Below, in pieces: positions 44,097 to 52,579 of a stretch of DNA of 64,000 bases. The position numbers and the translations under genes were made by a program. Positions within the stretch are counted from its first letter, which is position 1, and each line of letters starts with the position of its first letter. A model generated the notes under the pieces. That model was given only the letters and a program-made list of their open reading frames with translations. It searched no databases and was not told the origin of the DNA. Origin of the DNA: Sphingobacterium bambusae (lineage in GTDB: Bacteria; Bacteroidota; Bacteroidia; Sphingobacteriales; Sphingobacteriaceae); the NCBI RefSeq assembly GCF_033955345.1, contig NZ_CP138332.1:1550001-1614000 (forward strand), given 5' to 3'.

Positions 44097-45011
44097 TTAA
44101 ATGTTCCGTTCAGCGACACGCAATTTCGCACTGCGCGATCTATTATTGCTAGCCAACTCAACCTCACCTGCCGTAATAGCCTTACGACTGATCACTTTGA
44201 ATGGCTTTATTTCATTTCCAAAAAAATCTTTCTCCACCTCACCCTTAAACTTCCCTTTCTGCATGAAGTTCTTCACTAACCTATCTTCCAAAGAGTGATA
44301 GGACATGACCACCAAACGTCCACCTGGCTTCAACACAGAAACAGTCTGTTCTAAAAAAGCCTGCAACGCCTCCAACTCCTGATTCACCTCTATACGCAAC
44401 GCTTGAAACACCTGTGCATGATACTTATGCTCTTTGCCTTTTGGCACTAAACGCTTAATCACCTCTTTCAAACCAGCAACCGTTTCTATTGCAGCAGTCA
44501 AGCGCGCAGTCACAATTGTTTTTGCCAAAGAACGTGCATTCTGAATCTCGCCATACATACCAAAGATTCGGTGCAACTCCTCCTCGGCATAGGTATTTAA
44601 AACCATCTTCGCATCTAAATCAGCAACCTGATCCATACGCATATCCAGATCAGCATCGAAGCGAATGGAAAATCCACGCTCGGCAGAATCAAACTGATGC
44701 GAAGAAACACCAAGGTCACCCAACACCGCATCCACTTCTTTCACACCCAGCAGCCTCAAATTATTTTTCAAGAACTTAAAGTTCTGATGAATCAAGGTAA
44801 ACCGCGGATCGTCGATCGCATTCTTTACCGCATCAGGATCTTGATCAAATGCTATCAATCGACCTTTCGGCCCCAGATGCTTCATAATTTCTCGCGAATG
44901 ACCACCGCCACCAAACGTCACATCTACATAAACACCATCTGGCTTTATCGCCATAGCATCCATGCACTCTTGCAACATCACAGGAACATGGTAAACTCCG
45001 GCGCTAGTCAT
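44097..45011 (-). CDS. rsmH: 16S rRNA (cytosine(1402)-N4)-methyltransferase
   Basis: A 304-residue SAM methyltransferase (old name mraW). VYVDVTFGGGGHSREIMKHL is the SAM motif, DAVLGDLGVSSHQFDSAERG and FQALRIEVNQELEALQAFLE are family hallmarks, and the C-terminus has RSAKLRVAER. It methylates C1402 in the 16S rRNA decoding site. I chose the ATG at 45011 (MTSAGVYHVPVM), which overlaps the mraZ stop by 8 bases in the sequence ATGACTAG. Confidence 0.97.
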   Translation of the reverse strand: MTSAGVYHVPVMLQECMDAMAIKPDGVYVDVTFGGGGHSREIMKHLGPKGRLIAFDQDPDAVKNAIDDPRFTLIHQNFKFLKNNLRLLGVKEVDAVLGDLGVSSHQFDSAERGFSIRFDADLDMRMDQVADLDAKMVLNTYAEEELHRIFGMYGEIQNARSLAKTIVTARLTAAIETVAGLKEVIKRLVPKGKEHKYHAQVFQALRIEVNQELEALQAFLEQTVSVLKPGGRLVVMSYHSLEDRLVKNFMQKGKFKGEVEKDFFGNEIKPFKVISRKAITAGEVELASNNRSRSAKLRVAERNI

Positions 45012-45477
45012 CCGAACCTCCTTCCAAGTCAAAACCTCCCATCACTTGCTCCGCTAGATCAGAAAAATCTTCCTCCGACAAAGCTCCTAGCTGTTCTTCA
45101 TACTTCGCTTTCGACCACACCTCTATTTTCTCTAGGTTACAAGCCAACACCACATCAGCAGTAACTTCTGCATACTCCAACAAACTCTTCGGCAACAAAA
45201 CACGTCCCGCCGCATCCAACATCAACTCGGTGGATCCACTCATGAACCTTCGCACAAAATCCCGATTCTTCGGCTGAAATTGATTAAGCCTAGATAATTG
45301 TTTCAATATCTTATTCCATTCAGCACGTGTATAAATGACCAAATTTTTCTCGAAGCCACGATTCACAACAAGCCCCTCACGCTCAACATCAGGCAGTTGC
45401 CTTTTGAGCGCGGCAGGAACCACCATTCTTCCTTTGGTGTCCAGCTTGCATTCGTATTCTCCAATCAAATAGTTCAT
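45004..45477 (-). CDS. mraZ: Transcriptional regulator MraZ
   Basis: A 157-residue protein of two SpoVT/AbrB-like repeats. The first has EYECKLDTKGRMVVPAALKR with the DxKGR motif, the second STELMLDAAGRVLLPKSLLE with DxxGR. MraZ binds tandem boxes upstream of its own gene and controls the division and cell-wall cluster. It is the first gene of the run that ends at ftsZ. Three contiguous decamer boxes lie 36-65 bases upstream of its ATG. The acidic tail (EEDFSDLAEQVMGGFDLEGG) is longer than in E. coli MraZ. Confidence 0.97.
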   Translation of the reverse strand: MNYLIGEYECKLDTKGRMVVPAALKRQLPDVEREGLVVNRGFEKNLVIYTRAEWNKILKQLSRLNQFQPKNRDFVRRFMSGSTELMLDAAGRVLLPKSLLEYAEVTADVVLACNLEKIEVWSKAKYEEQLGALSEEDFSDLAEQVMGGFDLEGGSDD

Positions 45478-45506
45478 TTCCTATGAGCCTAATCAAATTT
45501 TAAATG

Positions 45507-45542
45507 TAAAAGTATACACTTTCCCCCACTTTCCCCCACAAT
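45507..45542 (-). promoter_or_regulatory. MraZ operator and promoter region of the division cluster
   Basis: On the minus strand three decamers follow without gaps: ATTGTGGGGG (45533-45542), AAAGTGGGGG (45523-45532) and AAAGTGTATA (45513-45522). They fit the AAAGTGKN3 boxes known from Mycoplasma MraZ and the TGGG repeats with 5-base spacers in E. coli. TACTTTTA (45507-45514), a near -7 box, overlaps the third decamer, so bound MraZ would block transcription. The start would be near 45500, about 23 bases before mraZ. Confidence 0.8.
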
Positions 45543-45758
45543 ATCACACAAAAAAGTTTTCCACACCGAAAAACTGCAAAAATCACATATTGTAAAACAA
45601 TAAAAAAAATTTAGAAATCGATGATTTACAATTATTTAATAAAACATATTTATTGCAAATATTTTTCTAAAAGTTCGATTGATATTTGTGGCAGAAACTC
45701 TCCTTGGTTTCACAAAAAAAACGAACATTGGAACCTAATTGAGAGAAAAGCCTCCTGC

Positions 45759-45813
45759 GTGGGGAAAAGTGGAGGCTATATGAGAAAAACAAAGCATGGT
45801 GGGAGAATGTGGT
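45759..45813 (+). repeat. Possible second MraZ-type array on the plus strand
   Basis: GTGGG (45759) and GTGGA (45769), then GTGGG (45799) and GTGGT (45809), are spaced 10, 30 and 10 bases, so all share one helical face. The segment AAAGTGGAGG (45767-45776) fits the AAAGTGKN3 box exactly. It faces aspS, about 75-130 bases upstream of the aspS -7 box. Confidence 0.4.
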
Positions 45814-45862
45814 GGAAACGATATTCAAAGACTACGGCATTCGGAGAAACTGACACACAAAC

Positions 45863-45895
45863 TTTCGTTATTCTCATCGAAATCCAATATTTTTG
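45863..45895 (+). promoter_or_regulatory. Promoter of aspS
   Basis: TTTCG (45863-45867) and TATTTTTG (45888-45895), separated by 20 bases, form a good -7 box with a weak -33 element. The leader before the ATG at 45983 would be about 80 bases. Confidence 0.6.
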
Positions 45896-45982
45896 CGTAA
45901 AATCTAGCTGTCACTTTCTCTTGCCCTTTAAATAGAAGAAGCGACAGGTATGGTTTATTTTATTTTTAAATTTTTAGCATAC

Positions 45983-47734
45983 ATGTATAGAAGTCATAGC
46001 TGCGGCGAGTTACGTATTGCCGACACGAATAAAGAGGTAACACTTGCTGGATGGGTTCAAAAATCGAGGGATAAAGGGTTTATGGTATGGGTAGATCTAC
46101 GCGACCGATACGGTATCACCCAATTAATTTTTGACGAATCACGCACAGATGCCTCCATCATGCAACAAGCGAAGGCTTTGGGTCGGGAGTTTGTTATTCA
46201 GGTGAAGGGCACCGTTATTGAACGGGAATCCAAAAATAGCAATATGCCAACTGGAGAAGTTGAAGTCTTGGTGAAAGAATTACAAGTTCTCAATGCTTCT
46301 CAAATCCCTCCTTTTACCATAGAGGACGAGACAGATGGAGGAGAAGATATCCGAATGAAATATCGCTACCTCGATATCAGACGTAATCCCGTCAAAAACA
46401 GCTTACTCTTCCGTCACAAAGTGACACAGGAAGTGCGCAATTATCTTTCGAATTTAGATTTCTGTGAGGTCGAAACGCCTTATTTGATCAAATCTACGCC
46501 AGAAGGAGCACGCGACTTCATTGTTCCTTCCCGTATGAATCCGGGTCAATTTTATGCATTGCCACAATCGCCGCAAACATTCAAACAACTCCTGATGGTA
46601 GCGGGCATGGATCGCTATTTTCAAATCGTTAAATGCTTTCGCGACGAAGATCTACGTGCTGACCGTCAGCCGGAGTTCACTCAAATCGACTGCGAAATGT
46701 CCTTTATTGAGCAAGAGGACATTCTTGATATCTTTGAAGGCTTAACGAGACACCTCCTAAAAACGATACATCAAATCGAGATTACCAAGTTTCCACGCAT
46801 GACGTTTGACGAGGCGATGCGCACCTACGGGAATGACAAACCGGATATTCGCTTCGGGATGAAATTCGGCGAATTGAACCAAGTGTCCCAACATAAGGAA
46901 TTTTCGGTTTTCAACAGCGCTGAACTAGTCGTTGGAATTGCGGTTCCTGAGGCAGCCAATTACACTAGAAAACAAATCGACGAACTTATCGACTGGGTAA
47001 AACGTCCACAAGTAGGCGCGAGTGGAATGGTCTACTGCAAATGCGAGGCTGATGGCAGCTTCAAATCGTCTGTGGATAAGTTCTACGACCAGGGTGATTT
47101 AGCGAAATGGGCGGAAGCAACGGGAGCAAAAGCAGGCGACTTGATCTTGGTATTGTCAGGGCCAGCCTTAAAAACACGCACGCAGCTAAGTGCACTTCGT
47201 ATGGAATTAGGTAATAGATTGGGATTGCGCAAGCCCCATGAATTTGCACCGCTATGGGTAATCGATTTCCCATTATTGGAATGGGATGAAGATACTGCGC
47301 GCTACCATGCTATGCACCACCCGTTCACATCACCAAAGCAGGAAGACATGCACCTACTCGACACTGATCCGGGCAAGGTACGTGCCAATGCGTATGACTT
47401 GGTCTTAAACGGCAATGAGATTGGTGGCGGTTCCATCCGTATACATGATAAGGAAACACAGGCTTTAATGTTCAAACACCTAGGTTTCACTGCGGAGGAA
47501 GCGCAAGAGCAATTTGGCTTTTTAATGAATGCCTTTCAATACGGTGCGCCTCCACACGGAGGACTTGCCTTTGGCTTAGACCGACTAACGGCTATTCTAG
47601 GCGGACAGGAAACCATTCGGGATTATATCGCGTTCCCTAAGAATAACTCGGGGCGTGATGTCATGATTGACGCACCGTCCACTATCGACGCAGGCCAACT
47701 TTCGGAACTCCATATTGCGGTAGATCTTAAATAG
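45983..47734 (+). CDS. aspS: Aspartate--tRNA ligase
   Basis: A 583-residue class IIb synthetase. It starts [11 protein letters not shown], the family start, so I use the ATG at 45983; an in-frame ATG at 45950 adds an A/T-rich coded stretch with no family match. It has the anticodon-binding OB domain ([20 protein letters not shown]), motif 2 ([19 protein letters not shown]), the bacterial GAD insertion domain (about residues 290-410) and motif 3 ([15 protein letters not shown]). It charges tRNA-Asp. A strong terminator follows. Confidence 0.97.
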   Translation: MYRSHSCGELRIADTNKEVTLAGWVQKSRDKGFMVWVDLRDRYGITQLIFDESRTDASIMQQAKALGREFVIQVKGTVIERESKNSNMPTGEVEVLVKELQVLNASQIPPFTIEDETDGGEDIRMKYRYLDIRRNPVKNSLLFRHKVTQEVRNYLSNLDFCEVETPYLIKSTPEGARDFIVPSRMNPGQFYALPQSPQTFKQLLMVAGMDRYFQIVKCFRDEDLRADRQPEFTQIDCEMSFIEQEDILDIFEGLTRHLLKTIHQIEITKFPRMTFDEAMRTYGNDKPDIRFGMKFGELNQVSQHKEFSVFNSAELVVGIAVPEAANYTRKQIDELIDWVKRPQVGASGMVYCKCEADGSFKSSVDKFYDQGDLAKWAEATGAKAGDLILVLSGPALKTRTQLSALRMELGNRLGLRKPHEFAPLWVIDFPLLEWDEDTARYHAMHHPFTSPKQEDMHLLDTDPGKVRANAYDLVLNGNEIGGGSIRIHDKETQALMFKHLGFTAEEAQEQFGFLMNAFQYGAPPHGGLAFGLDRLTAILGGQETIRDYIAFPKNNSGRDVMIDAPSTIDAGQLSELHIAVDLK

Positions 47735-47771
47735 CTCACCGTCCAAAGGTTATTCGGCAAATAACATATAT

Positions 47772-47815
47772 AAATCGGTCCAAAAAAGGAAACGTAGCCT
47801 CTTTTGGACCGATTT
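47772..47815 (+). terminator. Terminator of aspS
   Basis: AAATCGGTCCAAAA (47772-47785) pairs over 14 bp with TTTTGGACCGATTT (47802-47815), around a 16-base loop, and runs into TATTTATC. The rest of the gap to 47991 shows no gene and no strong promoter. Confidence 0.88.
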
Positions 47816-47991
47816 ATTTATCATATTGCGCAGATGCCACCACACATACGTTCTATTGGCATTTTCTTTGCGAGTATTTTATACGACGACTACATGAAAA
47901 TGGCCGGATAAATTTAATCAAACGCGTATTTTCCTACGAGCACACCGCGAGGGCTTTTTGCCTATCGTCTAAAAAAAGCAGTTTTAACTCT

Positions 47992-49383
47992 ATGGCGCAA
48001 CAGTTGGCAGAAAAATTCATTCGCGAAAGCACCGCTAAGTCTTTCGACAAAACCCATCGCGAAATGATGAAGAACAATCTTCATCATTTTCAGGATGCCC
48101 TATCGCGTGGCACAGCAAAATTTTTCGATCTTGAAAATTCCAAAAAGAAAGCTCATCTGCTTAAATGGAAAGCTGTAGAAAACCTTGACCGCTATTTGCT
48201 TGATTTCGAATCAAATTTCACTCGCCGCGGAGGAAAAGTAATTTGGGCAAACGACGTGGAGGAAGCCAGAGAAGAGATTACACGTATTTTGGAACAGCAT
48301 GAAGCCAAATCGATCGTCAAAACGGCGTCTATCGTATTCGAAGAGCTTGGTTTATCCGATTACCTCGGAAATAAGGGATTTGATATTACAGAAACAGATA
48401 CAGGCTCATTTATAGCTCGATTGTTGCAGGAAAAGCCGTCAAATTTTATCTCTTCCGCCGGATATCTTGACCGCAGCACTGTCGCGAAGAAGTTTCACGA
48501 ACAGTTCGATTGCCCGCTCGAAGCGACAGCAGAACAGCTTATAGAAAAAGTAAATGAGCTCCTGTACGAAAAATTTTTGCGGGCAGATGTAGGTATTTCG
48601 GGCGCCAATTTTTTAGTAGCCGATAGCGGTAGCATCGCTATCACGGAGAATGAGGGCAATGCGAGATTGATCAGTACTTTCCCGAAAATTCATATTAGTA
48701 TCGCTGGTATCGACAACGTGGTGCCTTCGGTGCACGACATGGATCTGTTTTGGCCGTTACTTGCCTCCCATAGCAGCAGCCAAAATCCCGCTACATACAA
48801 CAGCTTACTTAGTGGCCCCAGACAAAATAGCGAAACAGATGGACCTAAAGAAATGTACGTTATCCTGCTGGATAATGGGCGTAGTAACCTATTAACGAAA
48901 AAAGAACAGCGGCAAGGATTATATTGCATCCGCTGCGGAGCGTGTTTGCATGTGTGTCCCGTTTATCAAAGTGTAGGGGCAGATGGCTACGGAATTACCT
49001 ACCCCGGCCCCATCGGGTCGATGGTCGCGCCACATCTACAACAAGCGGACAATCTCCATCACCTGAGCTTCGCTACACCGCTTGATGGTGAGGCATCATC
49101 CGTATGCCCAGTGCATATAGAATTGGATAAAATGCTTTTGTTGAATCGAAAAGAAGCTGTTACACAGCATTTAGTTGGCAAGAGCGAGCAACGTTTTTGG
49201 AGTGGATTTGCTTATTTGTTTCAGCGTCGTCGTTTACTTGACTTCTTTGGCGGTAAAACAAAAAATTTCTTATTCAAAAGGTTACTCAAAAAAGCTTGGG
49301 GTGATCAACGTGACTTCCCAAAGCTTGCCGATAAGTCCTTTTCCAAACAATGGCGCGAACAAGAAAAACGGAAGGATCAATAA
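47992..49383 (+). CDS. LutB-like LUD-domain iron-sulfur protein with an incomplete second cluster motif
   Basis: A 463-residue protein of the LutB/LldF family, which passes electrons from L-lactate oxidation. The LUD domain spans about residues 60-300 (SIVKTASIVFEELGLSDYLG, FLVADSGSIAITENEGNARL). The first ferredoxin motif is complete: YCIRCGACLHVCPVY. The second should read like SLCGxCxxVCPVxI, but here it is PLDGEASSVCPVHIELDKML, with two of the cluster cysteines replaced by Asp and Ala. lutA and lutC are not adjacent: aspS lies upstream and priA converges. Its last 7 bases overlap the priA stop. Activity may be altered. Confidence 0.85.
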   Translation: MAQQLAEKFIRESTAKSFDKTHREMMKNNLHHFQDALSRGTAKFFDLENSKKKAHLLKWKAVENLDRYLLDFESNFTRRGGKVIWANDVEEAREEITRILEQHEAKSIVKTASIVFEELGLSDYLGNKGFDITETDTGSFIARLLQEKPSNFISSAGYLDRSTVAKKFHEQFDCPLEATAEQLIEKVNELLYEKFLRADVGISGANFLVADSGSIAITENEGNARLISTFPKIHISIAGIDNVVPSVHDMDLFWPLLASHSSSQNPATYNSLLSGPRQNSETDGPKEMYVILLDNGRSNLLTKKEQRQGLYCIRCGACLHVCPVYQSVGADGYGITYPGPIGSMVAPHLQQADNLHHLSFATPLDGEASSVCPVHIELDKMLLLNRKEAVTQHLVGKSEQRFWSGFAYLFQRRRLLDFFGGKTKNFLFKRLLKKAWGDQRDFPKLADKSFSKQWREQEKRKDQ

Positions 49384-51857
49384 GGATCAACATCGATGGC
49401 AATACGTATACCTTTATTATTTTTATCGACTTCAAACTGTGTGATAGCTTGTTGCATGAGCTCCTTAACCTTGGCTATACTGACATTGTTACGTTCAATC
49501 TTCAAGGTGATGGTCTGTATAAAGTAATTGCGAACGCGGGATACCAATGGAGGTTCCGGTCCGAGTACACGACTACCCAAATTGCTACGCAGTAAGTGCG
49601 CCAACCGCATAGCGCCGTCATGTGCATCCTGCATATCGGTATGTCGTACTTCCATCTTTATCAATCTATAAAAAGGAGGATATTGGTAATTTTTCCGTTC
49701 CTTTACCTCGGTCAAAAACATACCCTCGTAGTCATGTAAAATGACTTGTTCCAATACACGATGGTTGGGTGAATGCGTCTGTATAATGACGCGTCCATCT
49801 TTCTCTCGTCTTCCTGCGCGACCCGCTACCTGCGAGAACAACGAAAAGGCACGCTCGTAGGCACGAAAGTCGGGAAAGTTAATCATGGCGTCGGCATTGA
49901 TGATACCTATCAGGCTAACACGACCAAAATCGAGACCTTTAGCCACCATCTGTGTTCCAATAAGAATATCAAACTCGTGGTCATCAAAAGCGGTGATAAT
50001 CTTATCGAAGCCATGCTTCCCCTTGGCAGCGTCCAAATCGAGACGTCCTATGCGCGCTTGGGGAATAAGAAGTTCAAGCTCTTCCTCCACACGCTCTGTC
50101 CCAAAGCCTTTGCTTTCGATATGTGGCATTCCACATGCTGGACAGACTTGAATAGGAGGCTCACTGTGTCCACAGTAATGACAGTGCAGGTGATTGGTCG
50201 ATTTATGGTAAGTCAGGCTAACATCACAGTTTATACATTTTGCTACCCAACCACACGTACTACATTGCACAAACGGCGTATGTCCACGTCTATTTTGGAA
50301 GAGAATAACTTGTTCTTTGCGTTCTAAAGCATCACTTATGCCTTGCAACAGAACGCCACTGAAGTAGGAAAACATTTGCTCTTTGCGCCCTTCCTCAGCG
50401 ATATTTACAACTTGTATTTCGGGAAGCTTGGCATCGCCAAAACGTTCCTTAAGCTCAACCAATCCGTATTTATCGGCTTTCGCATTGTAGTAACTTTCTA
50501 TCGACGGCGTTGCAGATCCAAGTAGCACCTTAGCTCCCTGCAAGTGTGCCAAATAAATCGCCGTGTCACGCGCATGGTAACGTGGGGCGGGTTCATACTG
50601 CTTATACGAACTTTCATGTTCTTCGTCAACCACAATTAATCCCAAATCTTTAAACGGTAAAAACACGGACGAACGTGCCCCCACCACGACCTTATACTCG
50701 CCCTTTATCACCTTATGCCATACCTCTGCTCGCTCATTATCATTGAATTTGGAGTGATATACACCAAGCTTGTCACCGAAATGCATCTTCAGTCGATCCG
50801 TTATCTGCGTTGTAAGTGCAATTTCAGGCAGCAGATAAAGTACATTTTTTCCCGATGCAATCATTTGTTCGATCAAACGAATATACAACTGCGTTTTTCC
50901 GGAGGCTGTGACACCGTGCAACAAGACGACGTCCTTTTGCTCGAAGAGTGTATTGATTTGTTCAAAGGCTAGCTGTTGTTTATCATTAAACACAAAATTG
51001 GTTGTTATCTCGACGTCAACGCCACCCAAACGGGAGACCACCTTTTCTCGAACTTCGAACACCTCTTTTTCAATCAATGAAGCCACAATTCCACCACCGA
51101 CGCCTGTCATCTCCATAATGTCTTGTCTGGTAACTTCGGGATTGCTCTTGCGCAGTTGAAGAAAGGCTAATAGCGCATCCTGTTGTTTAGGCGCTCGATT
51201 TAAGGAGTCCATCAGCGCATGTAAGCTTTCCCCATCTGCAAAGGTCGCTGCCAACTGTAAAAAAGACTTACGCTTCGGCTTGAAACGATCCTTTATTTCC
51301 TCAGAGATCAAGATGTAGCCATGATCAAATAGCGATTTGAGCAAAGGAAAAACCGTTTTCTGTCCGAGAAGCTTTACGATATCATTGACTGTAAGTTCGC
51401 CCGCTAAATCCAGCGCTTCCATCACCAAGTATCCTTTGTCGGACAGCAGAGATCGATCCAAGCCTTCAGCCTCGGAAGCAACAATTTTGGTCTCGCTAGC
51501 CATCTTAAGCGCGGCGGGAAGAGCCGCTTGCAGCACTTCACCAAGGTAGCACATGTAATAAGCAGCCATCCACTCCCAGAGCGCCAACTGGCTTTTGTCG
51601 ACGACCGGCTCATCATCGATCACGTTGAGGATGTATTTAGCTTCGTAACTTAGCGGAGGTTCGTGAGATAAACGGTGAACAATGGCCGCATAGATCTTGT
51701 TCCTTCCAAATTGAACGATCACTCTTTTGCCAATAGCCACATCACGATTCCATTCTACGGGCACTCTATATGTATAGGTCTTGGCAATGTACAAAGGCAG
51801 AATAACCTCTACAAAAAGTGTTTCACGATCAATACCAAATAAAGAGGTGTCAGACAT
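49377..51857 (-). CDS. priA: Primosomal protein N' (replication restart helicase PriA)
   Basis: An 826-residue DEAH-type helicase. The N-terminal 3'-DNA-binding domain begins EVILPLYIAKTYTYRVPVEW; Walker A is LLHGVTASGKTQLYIRLIEQ, Walker B is IVVDEEHESSYKQ, and the zinc region has CSTCGWVAKCINC and CHYCGHSEPPIQVCPACG. The helicase C lobe has GTQMVAKGLDFGRV and QVAGRAGRREKDG. It reloads DnaB at stalled forks. A TAACTTTG box lies only 5 bases before the ATG, so the mRNA may be leaderless. It overlaps the convergent lutB-like gene by 7 bases without a terminator. Confidence 0.97.
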   Translation of the reverse strand: MSDTSLFGIDRETLFVEVILPLYIAKTYTYRVPVEWNRDVAIGKRVIVQFGRNKIYAAIVHRLSHEPPLSYEAKYILNVIDDEPVVDKSQLALWEWMAAYYMCYLGEVLQAALPAALKMASETKIVASEAEGLDRSLLSDKGYLVMEALDLAGELTVNDIVKLLGQKTVFPLLKSLFDHGYILISEEIKDRFKPKRKSFLQLAATFADGESLHALMDSLNRAPKQQDALLAFLQLRKSNPEVTRQDIMEMTGVGGGIVASLIEKEVFEVREKVVSRLGGVDVEITTNFVFNDKQQLAFEQINTLFEQKDVVLLHGVTASGKTQLYIRLIEQMIASGKNVLYLLPEIALTTQITDRLKMHFGDKLGVYHSKFNDNERAEVWHKVIKGEYKVVVGARSSVFLPFKDLGLIVVDEEHESSYKQYEPAPRYHARDTAIYLAHLQGAKVLLGSATPSIESYYNAKADKYGLVELKERFGDAKLPEIQVVNIAEEGRKEQMFSYFSGVLLQGISDALERKEQVILFQNRRGHTPFVQCSTCGWVAKCINCDVSLTYHKSTNHLHCHYCGHSEPPIQVCPACGMPHIESKGFGTERVEEELELLIPQARIGRLDLDAAKGKHGFDKIITAFDDHEFDILIGTQMVAKGLDFGRVSLIGIINADAMINFPDFRAYERAFSLFSQVAGRAGRREKDGRVIIQTHSPNHRVLEQVILHDYEGMFLTEVKERKNYQYPPFYRLIKMEVRHTDMQDAHDGAMRLAHLLRSNLGSRVLGPEPPLVSRVRNYFIQTITLKIERNNVSIAKVKELMQQAITQFEVDKNNKGIRIAIDVDPY

Positions 51858-51862
51858 AAGAA

Positions 51863-51870
51863 CAAAGTTA
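51863..51870 (-). promoter_or_regulatory. -7 box of priA, predicting a leaderless mRNA
   Basis: Minus-strand TAACTTTG matches TAnnTTTG exactly and ends at 51863; the ATG begins at 51857. A start 5-7 bases after the box would fall on or next to the ATG. Confidence 0.55.
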
Positions 51871-51954
51871 GAAAACCTTCACGAAATCTTAATAAAAGAA
51901 ATAAGAACCGAAACGCGAGCCGATCGCGACAATAAAAAGGAATAGCCTTCAAAT

Positions 51955-51985
51955 AAAAAGCCTTCGGTTTATGGAAGGCTTCTTT
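51955..51985 (-). terminator. Terminator of the DUF423 gene
   Basis: On the minus strand AAGCCTTC and GAAGGCTT pair around an 8-base loop and are followed by TTTTATTTG. It lies about 20 bases past the DUF423 stop. Confidence 0.88.
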
Positions 51986-52002
51986 ATCGAGTAGTTTTTA
52001 TG

Positions 52003-52392
52003 TCAAGAACGGTTTCGAACTGCCGCGACAAATAGACCTCCCCATCCAACGATGAAGCACAGTCCACCGAGTGGAGTGACAGGCCCAAGCATGGTTAATC
52101 CGTCTAGTCCGAGTAACGATCGAACGCTAAGCAAGTACAAAGAGCCTGAAAACAACAGAATGCCTAATACAAAGGCTATGAAAGAAACGCGTATAGATGC
52201 ATTTTTTGCCCGCGAAAAAGTAGACAGAAACAATAAAGCCAAGGTATGGTAAAAGTGATATTGATTTGCTGTCTTCCACGTTCCTAAATGATAGTCGCTA
52301 ATCTTGCCTTCAAAGCCATGTGCTCCAAATGCCCCCAATATCACAGCCGTCAGCCCAAAAAAGGAAGCTGCTAATATAATTTGTTTATTCAT
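52003..52392 (-). CDS. DUF423 membrane protein (YgdD family)
   Basis: A 129-residue protein with four membrane helices. The conserved beginning FFGLTAVILGAFGAHGFEGK and the late motif LTMLGPVTPLGGLCFIVGWG are DUF423 hallmarks. The function of the family is unknown. It is monocistronic, with its own terminator, 130 bases upstream of priA. Confidence 0.92.
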   Translation of the reverse strand: MNKQIILAASFFGLTAVILGAFGAHGFEGKISDYHLGTWKTANQYHFYHTLALLFLSTFSRAKNASIRVSFIAFVLGILLFSGSLYLLSVRSLLGLDGLTMLGPVTPLGGLCFIVGWGGLFVAAVRNRS

Positions 52393-52548
52393 AAAGGAGA
52401 TAAAATTCTATAACGTATGTTTTTGCGCTTATAAATGTATAAAATTAAATGCAAATTGCCTTTCAATTTTTTCAGCTTTCGCGAGCCGTCACTAATTTCG
52501 AGGCATAGATATTCCCCCATTTTTTATCGGCTTTGCTTTTTATTTTTT

Positions 52549-52556
52549 TATTTTTG
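52549..52556 (+). promoter_or_regulatory. -7 box of the large propeller-like protein gene
   Basis: TATTTTTG matches the consensus; it lies 23 bases before the ATG at 52580 in a T-rich stretch that follows a TTTG at 52532-52535. Confidence 0.5.
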
Positions 52557-52579
52557 AATCTGTTACAGGTTTGTGCGCA

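Larger units (their letters stand above)
45478..45982. other. Intergenic region between mraZ and aspS (505 bases)
   Basis: This divergent gap holds the MraZ operator next to mraZ, a TTTTCCACA copy (45557-45565), a very A/T-rich stretch (about 45580-45670), two GTGGG pairs on the plus strand (45759-45773 and 45799-45813) and the aspS promoter (45888-45895). An open frame of about 100 codons on the plus strand (45621-45935) has an unusual composition and no family resemblance; I do not call it a gene. No RNA gene was recognised. Confidence 0.6.

Noticed and set aside
29691..45477. The division cluster as a novel system
   Set aside because: All thirteen genes are known and in the order usual for Bacteroidota; only the control sequences are unusual.
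45621..45935. A plus-strand open frame of about 104 codons between mraZ and aspS
   Set aside because: Its residues (many Lys, Tyr, Phe, Cys and Trp) show no family pattern, it covers the A/T-rich regulatory gap, and no promoter precedes it.
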